Below the pieces are notes generated by a model, which was not told the origin of the DNA, did no database searches, and saw only the letters and a program-made list of their open reading frames with translations. 33,102 bases of DNA from assembly GCA_902604175.1 (NCBI GenBank), contig CACKXR010000009.1, positions 1 to 33,102 on the forward strand. The letters run 5' to 3'. Made by a program: the position numbers and the translations under genes. Shown piece after piece: positions 1 to 8,392 of the stretch (the stretch's first letter is position 1; each line of letters starts with the position of its first letter). This DNA comes from an uncultured Pelagibacteraceae bacterium (GTDB taxonomy: Bacteria; Pseudomonadota; Alphaproteobacteria; Pelagibacterales; Pelagibacteraceae).

Positions 1-13
1 ACTAGGGTATAAA

Positions 14-1303
14 ATGTTCTTATTTAAACCAAAGAAACCTGTTTTGAATGAAGCTAGAAGTGATACTCAAGATAATGTTGATTTACAAATAATAAACAAG
101 ATGAATCAAGAGTTTGCAGTCTCACTTGATTTAAATGAAACGTTAAAAACTGCACTCCAAATAATTATTGCAAGATTAGAAGCTCAAGCGGCAAACGTAT
201 TTTTAATAAATAATAAAATTAAAAAATTTGAGTGTATCGCATCAATCAATCAAGATCATCTAGAGGAATACAAATTAGAATTAACAGATGGGGTAATGGC
301 AAAAGCTGTTGATCAAAGAAAATGTATTCGAGTAGGTAATGTTAGAAAAGATGTAAGAGAAATTGCAGAATTCTATTTTGATCTAGATAATAAAACTAAT
401 TTTACAACTTATTCCGTTTTATGTGCTCCATTAATTGCTGCAAATGACTGTATTGGAGTTATTCATTGTTTAAACAAAAAAACTAATGAAAAATTATTTA
501 TTGAAGATGACCGAAAACTATTAGAATTATTATCTACTCCTGCTGCACTTGCGATAAGAAATGCGAAAATGGCTAAAGAAATGGTAGAGAAAAATAAAAT
601 ACAAAAAGAGGTAGAAATAGTAGGAGAGATACAAAAATCACTTTTATCCTCGAATAAAAAAGAGCCATTTCCCCTGGCAGGGATTAATATTCCTGCAAAA
701 GTTGTGTCTGGGGACTTTTATAATTTTAGTGATTTAGGAGATGGAAAATATGGGTTCGGAGTTGGTGATGTTTCTGGTAAAGGAATAAAGTCATCTTTGT
801 TAATGTCAAAAGCATCAAGCCTATATAGTTGCTTGAGTAAAACTAATTTTTCCCCAGCTAATTTATTAACCCAATTGAATAATGAAATTTGTGAAACTAT
901 TTCACGTGGAATGTTTGTTACTATGCTTATTGGAATTTATAATAAAAATACTGATGAATTATTATTAGGAAATGCAGGTCATGAACCACCAATTATAATG
1001 AATGATAAAAATGAATTTTCAAATTTTAACGAAGCGGGACCACCTTTAGGGATTATTTCGAAAACACTATATCAAGAACATAAAATAAGTTTTAAAAATT
1101 CATCAATGTATATTTTCACTGACGGGATAACAGAAATCAAAAACCCTAAAGGTGAAGAGCTAGGTTCAATAGGCTTTCAAAACTACATCACTAAATTTAA
1201 AGATAAGCCTAATAATGAACGATTAAAAATGATAATTGATAATGTATTAAATTCTAAATATATCCAAAAAGACGATTTAACAATTGTTGTGCTCGATACT
1301 TAA
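14..1303 (+). CDS. GAF-domain SpoIIE/PP2C-type serine/threonine phosphatase (RsbU-like)
   Basis: A soluble 429-residue protein with no signal peptide or membrane segment. Residues about 25-190 read as a GAF sensor domain, followed by a short helical linker (185-210) and a SpoIIE-type PP2C phosphatase domain (about 200-429). The acidic metal-binding residues of the family are present: D234 in SGDF, D252 in GDVSGKG, D370 in FTDG and the D420-D421 pair before LT. The enzyme should therefore be active. Family members dephosphorylate a serine on a STAS-domain anti-sigma antagonist or a similar partner; no such partner is visible in this window. The phosphatase half is clearly paralogous to the C-terminal half of the ammonium transporter fusion at 2623-4773 (shared GINIPA, VSGDF and GMFVT blocks). 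It converges tail to tail with dadA, 2 bp apart. The ATG lies 13 bp from the window edge, so its promoter cannot be seen. The GAF ligand is unknown. Confidence 0.9.
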   Translation: MFLFKPKKPVLNEARSDTQDNVDLQIINKMNQEFAVSLDLNETLKTALQIIIARLEAQAANVFLINNKIKKFECIASINQDHLEEYKLELTDGVMAKAVDQRKCIRVGNVRKDVREIAEFYFDLDNKTNFTTYSVLCAPLIAANDCIGVIHCLNKKTNEKLFIEDDRKLLELLSTPAALAIRNAKMAKEMVEKNKIQKEVEIVGEIQKSLLSSNKKEPFPLAGINIPAKVVSGDFYNFSDLGDGKYGFGVGDVSGKGIKSSLLMSKASSLYSCLSKTNFSPANLLTQLNNEICETISRGMFVTMLIGIYNKNTDELLLGNAGHEPPIIMNDKNEFSNFNEAGPPLGIISKTLYQEHKISFKNSSMYIFTDGITEIKNPKGEELGSIGFQNYITKFKDKPNNERLKMIIDNVLNSKYIQKDDLTIVVLDT

Positions 1304-1305
1304 AA

Positions 1306-2550
1306 CTACGAAAATCTTAGAGAACTATAAGGTTTTAAATTTAAATTAGTATTTTCATTTGCGATCATCCCAGAGACAATCTTTCCTGATATAGGTCCTA
1401 AAGTCCACCCTAAATGATGATGACCAAAACAATAAAAAATATTTTTATAATTTTTAGAAGGACCCATTACTGGTAAAAAATCAGGAAGTGTAGGTCTAAA
1501 CCCCAACCACTCATCTTCGTGTTCAGGTAAATCACCAAGCATATATTTAGCGTTATTAATTAAATTTTTTACCCTTGATTTAGACAGAGGATTATCCAAT
1601 CCTCCAAATTCTACTGTTCCAACTACTCTTAAACCTTGTTCCATTGGTGTTATACCAAATCCTCTATTTGAAAATATTACTGGTCTACTTAGTAAATGAT
1701 CACAATTTTTAAAATGTACATGATATCCTCTTTCAGTATCGAGTGGTATTTTTTCTCCTAAGTTATCTGTTAATTTTTTTGAAAAAGCACCACATGCAAT
1801 CACCGCTTTATCAAAAACATAACTTTGTTTATCTGTTTTAAAAACAGGTCGTTCTTCATCGAAATTTACATCTTTAATATTCACTTTTTTAAATTTTCCA
1901 CCTTTTTTCAAAAATAAATCAAATAATTTTAAAAGTATTTTTTTTGGATTACGAGCGTGTCTTGCATATGAATAGTAAACCCCTGCATGATAAATAGGTT
2001 TAATATGTGGTTCTAAATCATGGATTTCAGCTTTGTTAACTAGTTGCTGCTTAACCCCCAATTCCTCTCTTACATTTATTTCAAGTTCTCTACTTTTTAA
2101 ATTCTGATCATTCCAAATATAAAGAATTCCTTTGTTCTCAACTAAACCTTCTAAATCAATTTCATCAAATAGTTCATCGTATGCTGGTAAAGCTAAATCC
2201 AATATTTGATGCATATTTTTTGCAGTATGCATCATTTTATTACCTGAGGAATTCATGATAAATTTCAAAAACCAGGGAATCATTTTTGGAACATAGTTCC
2301 ATTTTAGAGCAAGAGGACCTGTTGAACTCAAAAGCATTGCAGGCACATCCGTTAATACGTCTGGTCTGTTGATTGGAACTGATGCATATGGAGAAAAATG
2401 CCCTGCATTACCATAAGAAGCTGCTTGTGCTCCAGGGTTGTCTCTATCGAAAATAGTTACACTAAGACCTTTTTTTTGTAAAAATAATGCATTACACACA
2501 CCTTGTATTCCAGCTCCGATTATTCCTATTTTTATATTTTTTTCTAACAC
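1306..2550 (-). CDS. dadA: FAD-dependent D-amino-acid dehydrogenase (DadA/DAO family)
   Basis: This protein probably oxidises D-amino acids (or a related amine) to the 2-oxo acid and ammonia, passing electrons through FAD to the respiratory chain. The N-terminus carries the dinucleotide-binding GxGxxG motif (GAGIQG) right after the start. It is followed by IFDRDNPG and the ASYGNAG block typical of DadA, and a C-terminal region with GFRPTLPD and GHHHLGWTLGP matches the FAD-closing segment of the family. The length (414-423 residues) fits DadA. No ATG precedes the Rossmann strand: a GTG at 2550 leaves six residues before the core, and an upstream TTG at 2577 would add nine. I prefer the GTG because a TATTAT -10-like box overlaps the region just upstream of the TTG. 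It lies 45-72 bp downstream of the Amt fusion and may be co-transcribed with it, which suggests a nitrogen-scavenging role. The exact substrate is not fixed by sequence (D-alanine, or a glycine/sarcosine-like amine). Confidence 0.85.
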   Translation of the reverse strand: MLEKNIKIGIIGAGIQGVCNALFLQKKGLSVTIFDRDNPGAQAASYGNAGHFSPYASVPINRPDVLTDVPAMLLSSTGPLALKWNYVPKMIPWFLKFIMNSSGNKMMHTAKNMHQILDLALPAYDELFDEIDLEGLVENKGILYIWNDQNLKSRELEINVREELGVKQQLVNKAEIHDLEPHIKPIYHAGVYYSYARHARNPKKILLKLFDLFLKKGGKFKKVNIKDVNFDEERPVFKTDKQSYVFDKAVIACGAFSKKLTDNLGEKIPLDTERGYHVHFKNCDHLLSRPVIFSNRGFGITPMEQGLRVVGTVEFGGLDNPLSKSRVKNLINNAKYMLGDLPEHEDEWLGFRPTLPDFLPVMGPSKNYKNIFYCFGHHHLGWTLGPISGKIVSGMIANENTNLNLKPYSSLRFS

Positions 2551-2622
2551 GTAATAGATATATTTTCTTCGTTGCAACTATAATAGATGATATTTGATCG
2601 CGGGTTTATTTTTCTAAAAATT

Positions 2623-4773
2623 TTAGTTCCCTATACAAATTAAAGTTAGGTCGTCACTCAAGCTATTTTTACCAACATTTTTAACAACCATATTTGATAT
2701 ATCGGATAATTGTTTACCTGTGTTGGTATTAAAATTATCCTCAATCATCTTTATGGAACCGTCAATACCTATTTCTTCACCTGACCTATTAAGACTTTCA
2801 GATAAACCATCTGTGAAAGCAAAAAATCTTTTATTTTCTAATTTTACTTTATGAGTTTTATAAATAGATTTATCCTTTTGAAGTATTACGCCCATAGGGG
2901 GTGAATTACTTTCATACTGCTGATAATCTCCATTCGTTGAACGAATGACTGCTGGTTGATGACCACCATTAACCCATCTTAGTTCATCAGTTTTAATATT
3001 ATATTCGCCTAAAATAGAAGTAACAAACATTCCACCTGTTTTAGTTAAAAACAAATCATTATTCATGTGAAACATCATTTCATCAGGGTCTACCTTGTCT
3101 CTTGACATTATTTCAAATAATGTTGATGCCTTAGCCATCACCATTCCTGCATGGATCCCTTTTCCAGCAACATCCGCTATAATAAAATAAACACTATTAT
3201 TATGTGGATAAAAACTAAAAAAATCACCCGAAACTTCTCTTGCTGGTATGTTAATTCCATTAACTGGATAATTTTCTAAGTTTCTTTTTGGTAAAAAATT
3301 TTCTTGAACTTTTACTGCGAGTTTAACTTCATTAGAAATTCTATCTCTCCATTTTTGTTTTTCTGCCTCTGTGGTTTCCAATTTACTCATCAATCTATTG
3401 TAGTAAAGACCAATGACCCCTCCTGCAGTAAATGGATCTTGAGGACCTCTAACTTTTAAATCTCCAGATTTTGATTGTTTATCTAAAACTGAAATTAAAT
3501 CATGTTCTACAGAAGTCGCGTTATGTTCAGCAATATTTAGCCCAAGTTCTTCTTGGATTGGGCTTACTCTTAATGGATAAAAATAATTTAATAGTTTTAG
3601 TAAAATGTAGGATACAAAGAAAGAAAATATACCAATTGAAACTACTCCAATTAACTGGGCCTTAATTTGCTCAAATCGAGTTAACCCTGTGCCTAAAATA
3701 TCAAGATCACTTAGCAAACCAACTGCTAAGGTCCCCCAAACACCTGCTGCAAGGTGAACTGGGATTGCACCAACAACATCATCGATTTCAAATTTATTTA
3801 AAACTTCATTAACAAAAATTGCAACTACTGCACCAATGATACCAACAAAAATGGATGTGACAGACGTCATAGAATTACAGCCAGCAGTAATTGCTACTAA
3901 TCCAGCAAGTGGTCCGAGTATAATATAATAGGGATCTGGTTTTTTAAATAAAGCAAAAGATATTCCTAAACCAGTTAACAAACCAAATGCAGCTGCAAGA
4001 AAAGTATTAATTAAAATTAAAGGTACTGCATCGTCCATTGCTCCATTACTTCCGCCATTAAATCCAAACCATCCAAACCATAAAATTAAAGTTCCTAAAA
4101 CAGCTAAAGGAAAACTTGAACCAGTAAACTTACCTTTATTAGCTTCTGAATATTTTCCAATTCTTGGTCCTAAAACCAACACTGCCGATAAAGCAATCCA
4201 GCCTCCAACAGAGTGTACAATGGTACTGCCTGCAAAATCTACAAATCCAATATCTGTTAACCAACCAGTTGTCTTTACTTGTCCAGTTATGGCTAACAAT
4301 TGTCTAGTTGCATCTATATTGTTTAAGTAACTTGACGACCATGCCCAATGGCCAACAATCGGATAAATAATTCCAGTTGCAAGTATTGTTATTATTAAAT
4401 ATCCGTTAAATTTCATTCTTTCAGCAATTGCACCCGAAACAATTGTTGCTGCAGTTGCAACAAACATTGCTTGGAAAACGAAATATGTCATATATTCAGC
4501 TTGTTCAGTTTTGAAAAAGAATAAGTCTGTGCCAATTATGCCGTTATAGCTTTTACCAAACATTAAACCGAAACCAAATATCCAGAAAATAACTACAGCT
4601 ACACCAAAATCGGCAGCATTTTTCAAAGCTACATTAATACTATTTTTATTTCTAGAAAGTCCAGTTTCCATACACATAAATCCAGCCTGCATAATAAAAA
4701 CAAGAATTGCACAATCTATAACCCAAAGGGTATCGACAAATGATTTTACTGAGTCCAAATTTAAACTCTCCAT
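2623..4773 (-). CDS. Ammonium transporter (Amt) fused to a SpoIIE/PP2C phosphatase
   Basis: A 716-residue fusion. Residues 1 to about 400 are an Amt/MEP/Rh channel with multiple membrane helices. The key channel residues match E. coli AmtB: the first Phe-gate position in VFQ (F100), W145 of the HWAW block, D179 and H187 (DFAGSTIVH), F238 and S242 (GFNGGS), and the second twin histidine H340 (PVHLAAG). It should therefore still conduct or bind ammonium. Residues 403-475 are a cytoplasmic linker that retains the Amt tail motif (EELGLNIAEHN). Residues about 480-716 are a SpoIIE phosphatase with metal ligands D517 (SGDF), D534 (ADVAGKG), D655 (FTDG) and D707-D708. Amt fusions to other signalling domains, such as GGDEF and histidine kinase, are known; a PP2C output is less familiar to me. 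The inferred role is that ammonium transport or occupancy tunes dephosphorylation of an unknown partner. It is preceded by a good Shine-Dalgarno (AAAGGAG) and probably its own promoter, 75 bp after rodA. Confidence 0.93.
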   Translation of the reverse strand: MESLNLDSVKSFVDTLWVIDCAILVFIMQAGFMCMETGLSRNKNSINVALKNAADFGVAVVIFWIFGFGLMFGKSYNGIIGTDLFFFKTEQAEYMTYFVFQAMFVATAATIVSGAIAERMKFNGYLIITILATGIIYPIVGHWAWSSSYLNNIDATRQLLAITGQVKTTGWLTDIGFVDFAGSTIVHSVGGWIALSAVLVLGPRIGKYSEANKGKFTGSSFPLAVLGTLILWFGWFGFNGGSNGAMDDAVPLILINTFLAAAFGLLTGLGISFALFKKPDPYYIILGPLAGLVAITAGCNSMTSVTSIFVGIIGAVVAIFVNEVLNKFEIDDVVGAIPVHLAAGVWGTLAVGLLSDLDILGTGLTRFEQIKAQLIGVVSIGIFSFFVSYILLKLLNYFYPLRVSPIQEELGLNIAEHNATSVEHDLISVLDKQSKSGDLKVRGPQDPFTAGGVIGLYYNRLMSKLETTEAEKQKWRDRISNEVKLAVKVQENFLPKRNLENYPVNGINIPAREVSGDFFSFYPHNNSVYFIIADVAGKGIHAGMVMAKASTLFEIMSRDKVDPDEMMFHMNNDLFLTKTGGMFVTSILGEYNIKTDELRWVNGGHQPAVIRSTNGDYQQYESNSPPMGVILQKDKSIYKTHKVKLENKRFFAFTDGLSESLNRSGEEIGIDGSIKMIEDNFNTNTGKQLSDISNMVVKNVGKNSLSDDLTLICIGN

Positions 4774-4777
4774 GTTT

Positions 4778-4829
4778 CTCCTTTAGATTATAACTTAAAG
4801 TATATATAACAAATTAAATTAATGTTCAA
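4778..4829 (-). promoter_or_regulatory. Candidate sigma-70 promoter and strong ribosome binding site of the Amt fusion gene
   Basis: On the minus strand, TTGAAC (4824-4829) is followed after 17 bases by TATATA (4801-4806). TATACT, shifted by 2 bases, is an alternative -10. A near-perfect Shine-Dalgarno AAAGGAG (4778-4784) lies four bases before the ATG at 4773. Most other genes in the window lack such a site. The boxes are read by eye in A+T-rich DNA, so the promoter is tentative; the ribosome binding site is firm. Confidence 0.5.
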
Positions 4830-4835
4830 AGTAGG

Positions 4836-4857
4836 TTTTATCCAGCTTTTATCCAGC
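4836..4857. repeat. Perfect 11-bp tandem duplication at the rodA stop codon
   Basis: TTTTATCCAGC occurs twice head to tail (4836-4846 and 4847-4857) on the plus strand. On the coding strand this repeats the last codons of rodA: reading enters the stop codon in the first copy met, and the second copy repeats the Ala-Gly-stop bases in another frame. It looks like a recent slippage or duplication event placed where it does no harm to the protein. No protein-binding function is claimed. Confidence 0.85.
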
Positions 4858-5976
4858 AATTAATTGTCTGTGATTTATTTTGGCACTTAAAACAATTCCA
4901 AAGCCAATCATCGTAGCTAACAAAGAGGAACCTCCATATGACATGATGGGTAAAGGTGATCCAACGATTGGCAGTAAGCCTAAAACCATTGATAGATTTA
5001 CTACGATATAAATAAAAATTGAAAAAGCAAAACCAAAACAAAACAATTTAGAAAAATTACTCCTCGACATAGCTCCGATACGAATTATTCTTATAATGAT
5101 TATTGTATATAAAATTAAAAGACCTACAGATCCAATAAATCCAAATTCTTCTGAAAATAATGTAAATATAAAATCTGTATGTTTTTCTGGTAAAAAATCT
5201 AGATAGCTTTGTGTACCTTTCAAAAATCCTTTACCATTAAATCCACCTGAGCCAATTGCAATTTTAGATTGGATAATTTGATATCCTGCACCTAGAGGAT
5301 CTCTATCTGGGTCTAAAAAGGTGAGAATTCTTAGTTTTTGATAAGGTTTTAAAAACGAAATAATAAAAGGCAAGGAAATAATTCCAAATATAAAAGAATA
5401 TACAAAATATTTTATTTTAACACCTGCAATCCAGAGAATAATTAATCCACTTACCGCTATTAATACTGACGTACCAAGATCTGGTTGAGAAATTACAAGA
5501 ATAGTAGGTAACAATATGATTACTAGAACTAAAGTTATACTAGCCAGGGAATTTACATTTTCTATTTTTATTCGATGATAATATTTTGCTAACGTTAATA
5601 TAATAGCTATTTTCATTAATTCTGAGGGTTGTAGAACAAAAAAATACAAATTCATCCATCTTTGCGAACCTGATGCTTTAAGGCCAAAATATGAAACCCA
5701 AACCAATAAAAGGATAATCAAAAAATAAAAAACATAAGCAAAAGTATGCCAATGTTTAATGTTAAAAAATGCTATCACTAACATTAATGGAAATAAAACT
5801 ATAAGTTTCATGAAATGATTCTTAGTATGGAAAAGTATATCTCCACCATCTGTTGAATACATCACCATTAAACTTATTAAAGATAAAAGAATGATGCAGA
5901 TTAACAGTACATAATCTATTTCTTTAATTTTTTGAATAAACGAAAGATCTGAGTTAAGTCGTTTATAATAAAACAT
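4849..5976 (-). CDS. rodA: Rod-shape-determining SEDS peptidoglycan glycosyltransferase RodA
   Basis: RodA polymerises lipid II into glycan strands during cell elongation, working with the class B penicillin-binding protein PBP2 in the inner membrane. The 375-residue protein is almost entirely hydrophobic, with about ten predicted membrane helices. It shows SEDS hallmarks: GSQRWMNL followed by QPSE (E119), ISQPDLGTS around residue 165, and the catalytic-loop segment LPEKHTDFIF with the invariant aspartate at D268. The C-terminus has the SYGGSS block. The length is normal. Its ATG directly abuts the mrdA stop codon with no spacer, so the two are translationally coupled. The same order, mreBCD-mrdA-rodA, is common in proteobacteria. 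The 3' end carries an 11-bp tandem duplication. Confidence 0.96.
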   Translation of the reverse strand: MFYYKRLNSDLSFIQKIKEIDYVLLICIILLSLISLMVMYSTDGGDILFHTKNHFMKLIVLFPLMLVIAFFNIKHWHTFAYVFYFLIILLLVWVSYFGLKASGSQRWMNLYFFVLQPSELMKIAIILTLAKYYHRIKIENVNSLASITLVLVIILLPTILVISQPDLGTSVLIAVSGLIILWIAGVKIKYFVYSFIFGIISLPFIISFLKPYQKLRILTFLDPDRDPLGAGYQIIQSKIAIGSGGFNGKGFLKGTQSYLDFLPEKHTDFIFTLFSEEFGFIGSVGLLILYTIIIIRIIRIGAMSRSNFSKLFCFGFAFSIFIYIVVNLSMVLGLLPIVGSPLPIMSYGGSSLLATMIGFGIVLSAKINHRQLIAG

Positions 5977-7881
5977 TTATATATTTATATCCTCGAAGTT
6001 AGATTGTTTTTTTCTTAATTTGTCTCTATCTATTATAAGTTTGAATAATTCTTTTGCCATTGGAGCGGCAGCTTTACTGCCCGAGCCACCGTGTTCAACA
6101 ATTATACTCAAAGCGTAACGAGGATTTATATAAGGCCCGTATGCAACGTAAAGTGCGTGATCTCTATCTTTGTAAGGTATTTGTTCTAATTTAAGATCTA
6201 GCTCTCTCTCTCTTTTACTAATTCTTTTTACTTGAGAAGTACCTGTTTTTCCCGCAAATTGATATTTTGGATCGTCAATTCTAGATTTGTAAGAGGTCCC
6301 ATATATTTCATTGGTAGAACTAAACATTGCCTCTTGAATTATTTTAATATTTTTTGGATCATCAAATAATTTTAAATTAGGAGAGTGCAATGAATCAAAT
6401 TTCATTGAATTTTTTGCTTGTTCCAAACTCAATGGCTTATTATTAACAAGAATTTTTGGTTTTATTTTGTATCCACCATTTGCAATTTGTGCGGTCATTA
6501 AGCATAACTGTAAAGGAGTAGTTTGAGTATAACCTTGACCAATTCCAGTAATCAATGTTTCACCTAAAACCCACCCTCTTCCAAGATTATTTTTTTTCCA
6601 GCTAGTATTTGGAAACAATCCTTGTTTTTCGTTATCAAAATATTTTCCTAATACCTTTTCACCCAGTCCAAATTTTTTTGCAGTGATATTTAATCGGTCA
6701 ACACCTAATAAACGCGCAATTTCATAAAAATAAGTATCACAGGATTGTTTCATTGCATTTTTTAAACTGACAAATCCATGACCCTTCTCTTTCCAGCAAT
6801 GAAACGTCTGGCCATAAAGTTCTGTTTTACCAGTACATTTAACCTTAAAATTTGGATTTATAATTTTATTTTCCAAAGCTGAAAGAGCCACGATAGGTTT
6901 TATGGTTGAGCCAGGTGAATAAAGGCCGGAAATAGTTTTGTGGATCAGGGGTTTTAGTGGGTTATTTCTTATTAATTCCCATTCATCTTGGCTAATTCCA
7001 AATAAAAATAAATTTGGATCGTAAGATGGCGAGGAGTACATTGCAATTATATCACCAGTGTAAATATCCATCACACTTATTGAACCGGCTTTATTTAAAA
7101 GTAATTTTGCAGAAAGTTTTTGAACTTCGGTGTCTAGAGTAAGTCTGATTTTATTACCTTGTGATCCTTTTTGGAATTCAAGTTGATTTATCCTTTTGCC
7201 GTAAGCATTAACCTCATATCTTTGAATTGAGTTAGTCCCTATTAAATGATTTTCAAACTTTTTTTCTAGTCCTAGTTTTCCAATTTTCATACCTGGCACA
7301 AATCTCTCTTGTACTATTTTATTTTTAATAATTTCTTCTTGATTGGGTTGGCTAACATAACCAAGAACATGAGTATAAACATCATTAAATGGATAATTTC
7401 TTGAGATTGTCATCACGGGTTTTACACCAACAAGATCGTAGAGATAGTTATTGACTTTTAAAAATTGGCTCCAGGTTAAATTTTCAGAGACAATTATACT
7501 ATCCCAAGGTTTAAATTTATTTTTTAGCTTAGTTATTTTTTGAATTTTTTTATCACTCAGATTTAAAAGTGTTTTAAGTCTTACAAGAAGATAATTAAAG
7601 TTTTCAACCTGTTCAGGTATAATATGTAATTGATAAACTTTTAAATTTCCTGCGATTATGTTTCCAAAATAATCTACAATGTTTCCTCTGATAGGAGGTA
7701 GTTTCCACTCACGTATTCTATTTTTATCGGAGAGAGTAAGATATTTTTTGTTTTCATTAATTTGAAGAGAAAAAAGACGGGTAACAATTCCAGCTAAAAT
7801 AAATACTTTAGCAATACCAAGAATAAACATTCGTCTATTAAATACGTCTGACTTTCTAATTCCTAAATTTTGTTTAATCAT
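5977..7881 (-). CDS. mrdA: Penicillin-binding protein 2 (class B transpeptidase of elongation)
   Basis: PBP2 cross-links peptidoglycan in the elongation complex and is the partner of RodA. The 634-residue protein has a cytoplasmic N-terminus and one membrane anchor (about residues 18-38). A pedestal/dimerisation region follows (RGNIVDYFGN near 65-75), then the transpeptidase domain. The three penicillin-binding motifs are intact: the nucleophile motif STIK at S325-K328 in SPGSTIKP, SCD at 380-382 and KTG at 545-547. The length is typical. The start overlaps the end of mreD by 8 bases and the stop touches the rodA start, consistent with one transcript. A four-base TTAA-rich junction leaves no room for a separate promoter. 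Confidence 0.96.
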   Translation of the reverse strand: MIKQNLGIRKSDVFNRRMFILGIAKVFILAGIVTRLFSLQINENKKYLTLSDKNRIREWKLPPIRGNIVDYFGNIIAGNLKVYQLHIIPEQVENFNYLLVRLKTLLNLSDKKIQKITKLKNKFKPWDSIIVSENLTWSQFLKVNNYLYDLVGVKPVMTISRNYPFNDVYTHVLGYVSQPNQEEIIKNKIVQERFVPGMKIGKLGLEKKFENHLIGTNSIQRYEVNAYGKRINQLEFQKGSQGNKIRLTLDTEVQKLSAKLLLNKAGSISVMDIYTGDIIAMYSSPSYDPNLFLFGISQDEWELIRNNPLKPLIHKTISGLYSPGSTIKPIVALSALENKIINPNFKVKCTGKTELYGQTFHCWKEKGHGFVSLKNAMKQSCDTYFYEIARLLGVDRLNITAKKFGLGEKVLGKYFDNEKQGLFPNTSWKKNNLGRGWVLGETLITGIGQGYTQTTPLQLCLMTAQIANGGYKIKPKILVNNKPLSLEQAKNSMKFDSLHSPNLKLFDDPKNIKIIQEAMFSSTNEIYGTSYKSRIDDPKYQFAGKTGTSQVKRISKRERELDLKLEQIPYKDRDHALYVAYGPYINPRYALSIIVEHGGSGSKAAAPMAKELFKLIIDRDKLRKKQSNFEDINI

Positions 7882-8392
7882 TTTTATATTTTGAAATTTT
7901 GGTATTCAAGAAATTGAAAAATACAAAAAATGCAGGATAAAGTAAAAACGTAAATCCTGTATTAGTTAAATATCTCATATAGTTAATATCCAATAAAAAA
8001 ATTAAATCTAATGTAATTACTTGAACTGAATTTATTAAAATTATTACAAATAAAAAAGAAAACCAATCTTTTACAAAGTTTGGGTTTAAAGTAATATTCC
8101 TCATATATGCAGTAACCGAACATAAAACCAAATAGCACAAGCTACTAATTCCTAAGGGAATAGCTATTACAACATCATTAATTATCCCTGCAAAAAAAAT
8201 TGCTAAGTATCCTAAGCGGTCTGGATTTCTTAAAGTCCAATAAAAAATTAAAATATAAGCAAAGTTAAAAGAAAAATTTTCAATTTTTAAATAATTAAAA
8301 TCAAAGTCGTTAAATACAGAACCTATTAAAAAAATTAATGGTAAATAAGATATGAAAACTCTTTGGAAAGAAACTTTATTTAAAGATGACAT
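7874..8392 (-). CDS. mreD: Rod-shape-determining membrane protein MreD
   Basis: A small integral membrane protein of 172 residues with about five hydrophobic segments. MreD belongs to the elongation complex with MreB and MreC; its biochemical role is poorly defined. MreD is weakly conserved in sequence, so the call rests on size, hydropathy and position between mreC and mrdA, plus the family-like segment with YLAIFFAGIINDVV around residues 63-76. The ATG overlaps the mreC stop (TAATG) and its end overlaps mrdA by 8 bases. A GGAG about ten bases before the ATG, inside mreC, may serve as its ribosome binding site. Confidence 0.88.
   Translation of the reverse strand: MSSLNKVSFQRVFISYLPLIFLIGSVFNDFDFNYLKIENFSFNFAYILIFYWTLRNPDRLGYLAIFFAGIINDVVIAIPLGISSLCYLVLCSVTAYMRNITLNPNFVKDWFSFLFVIILINSVQVITLDLIFLLDINYMRYLTNTGFTFLLYPAFFVFFNFLNTKISKYKND

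Noticed and set aside
4838-5041. 67-residue minus-strand frame at the rodA 3' end
   Set aside because: It is an alternative frame of rodA lengthened by the 11-bp duplication. The composition (many Trp, Cys, Phe) is unlike a real protein here.
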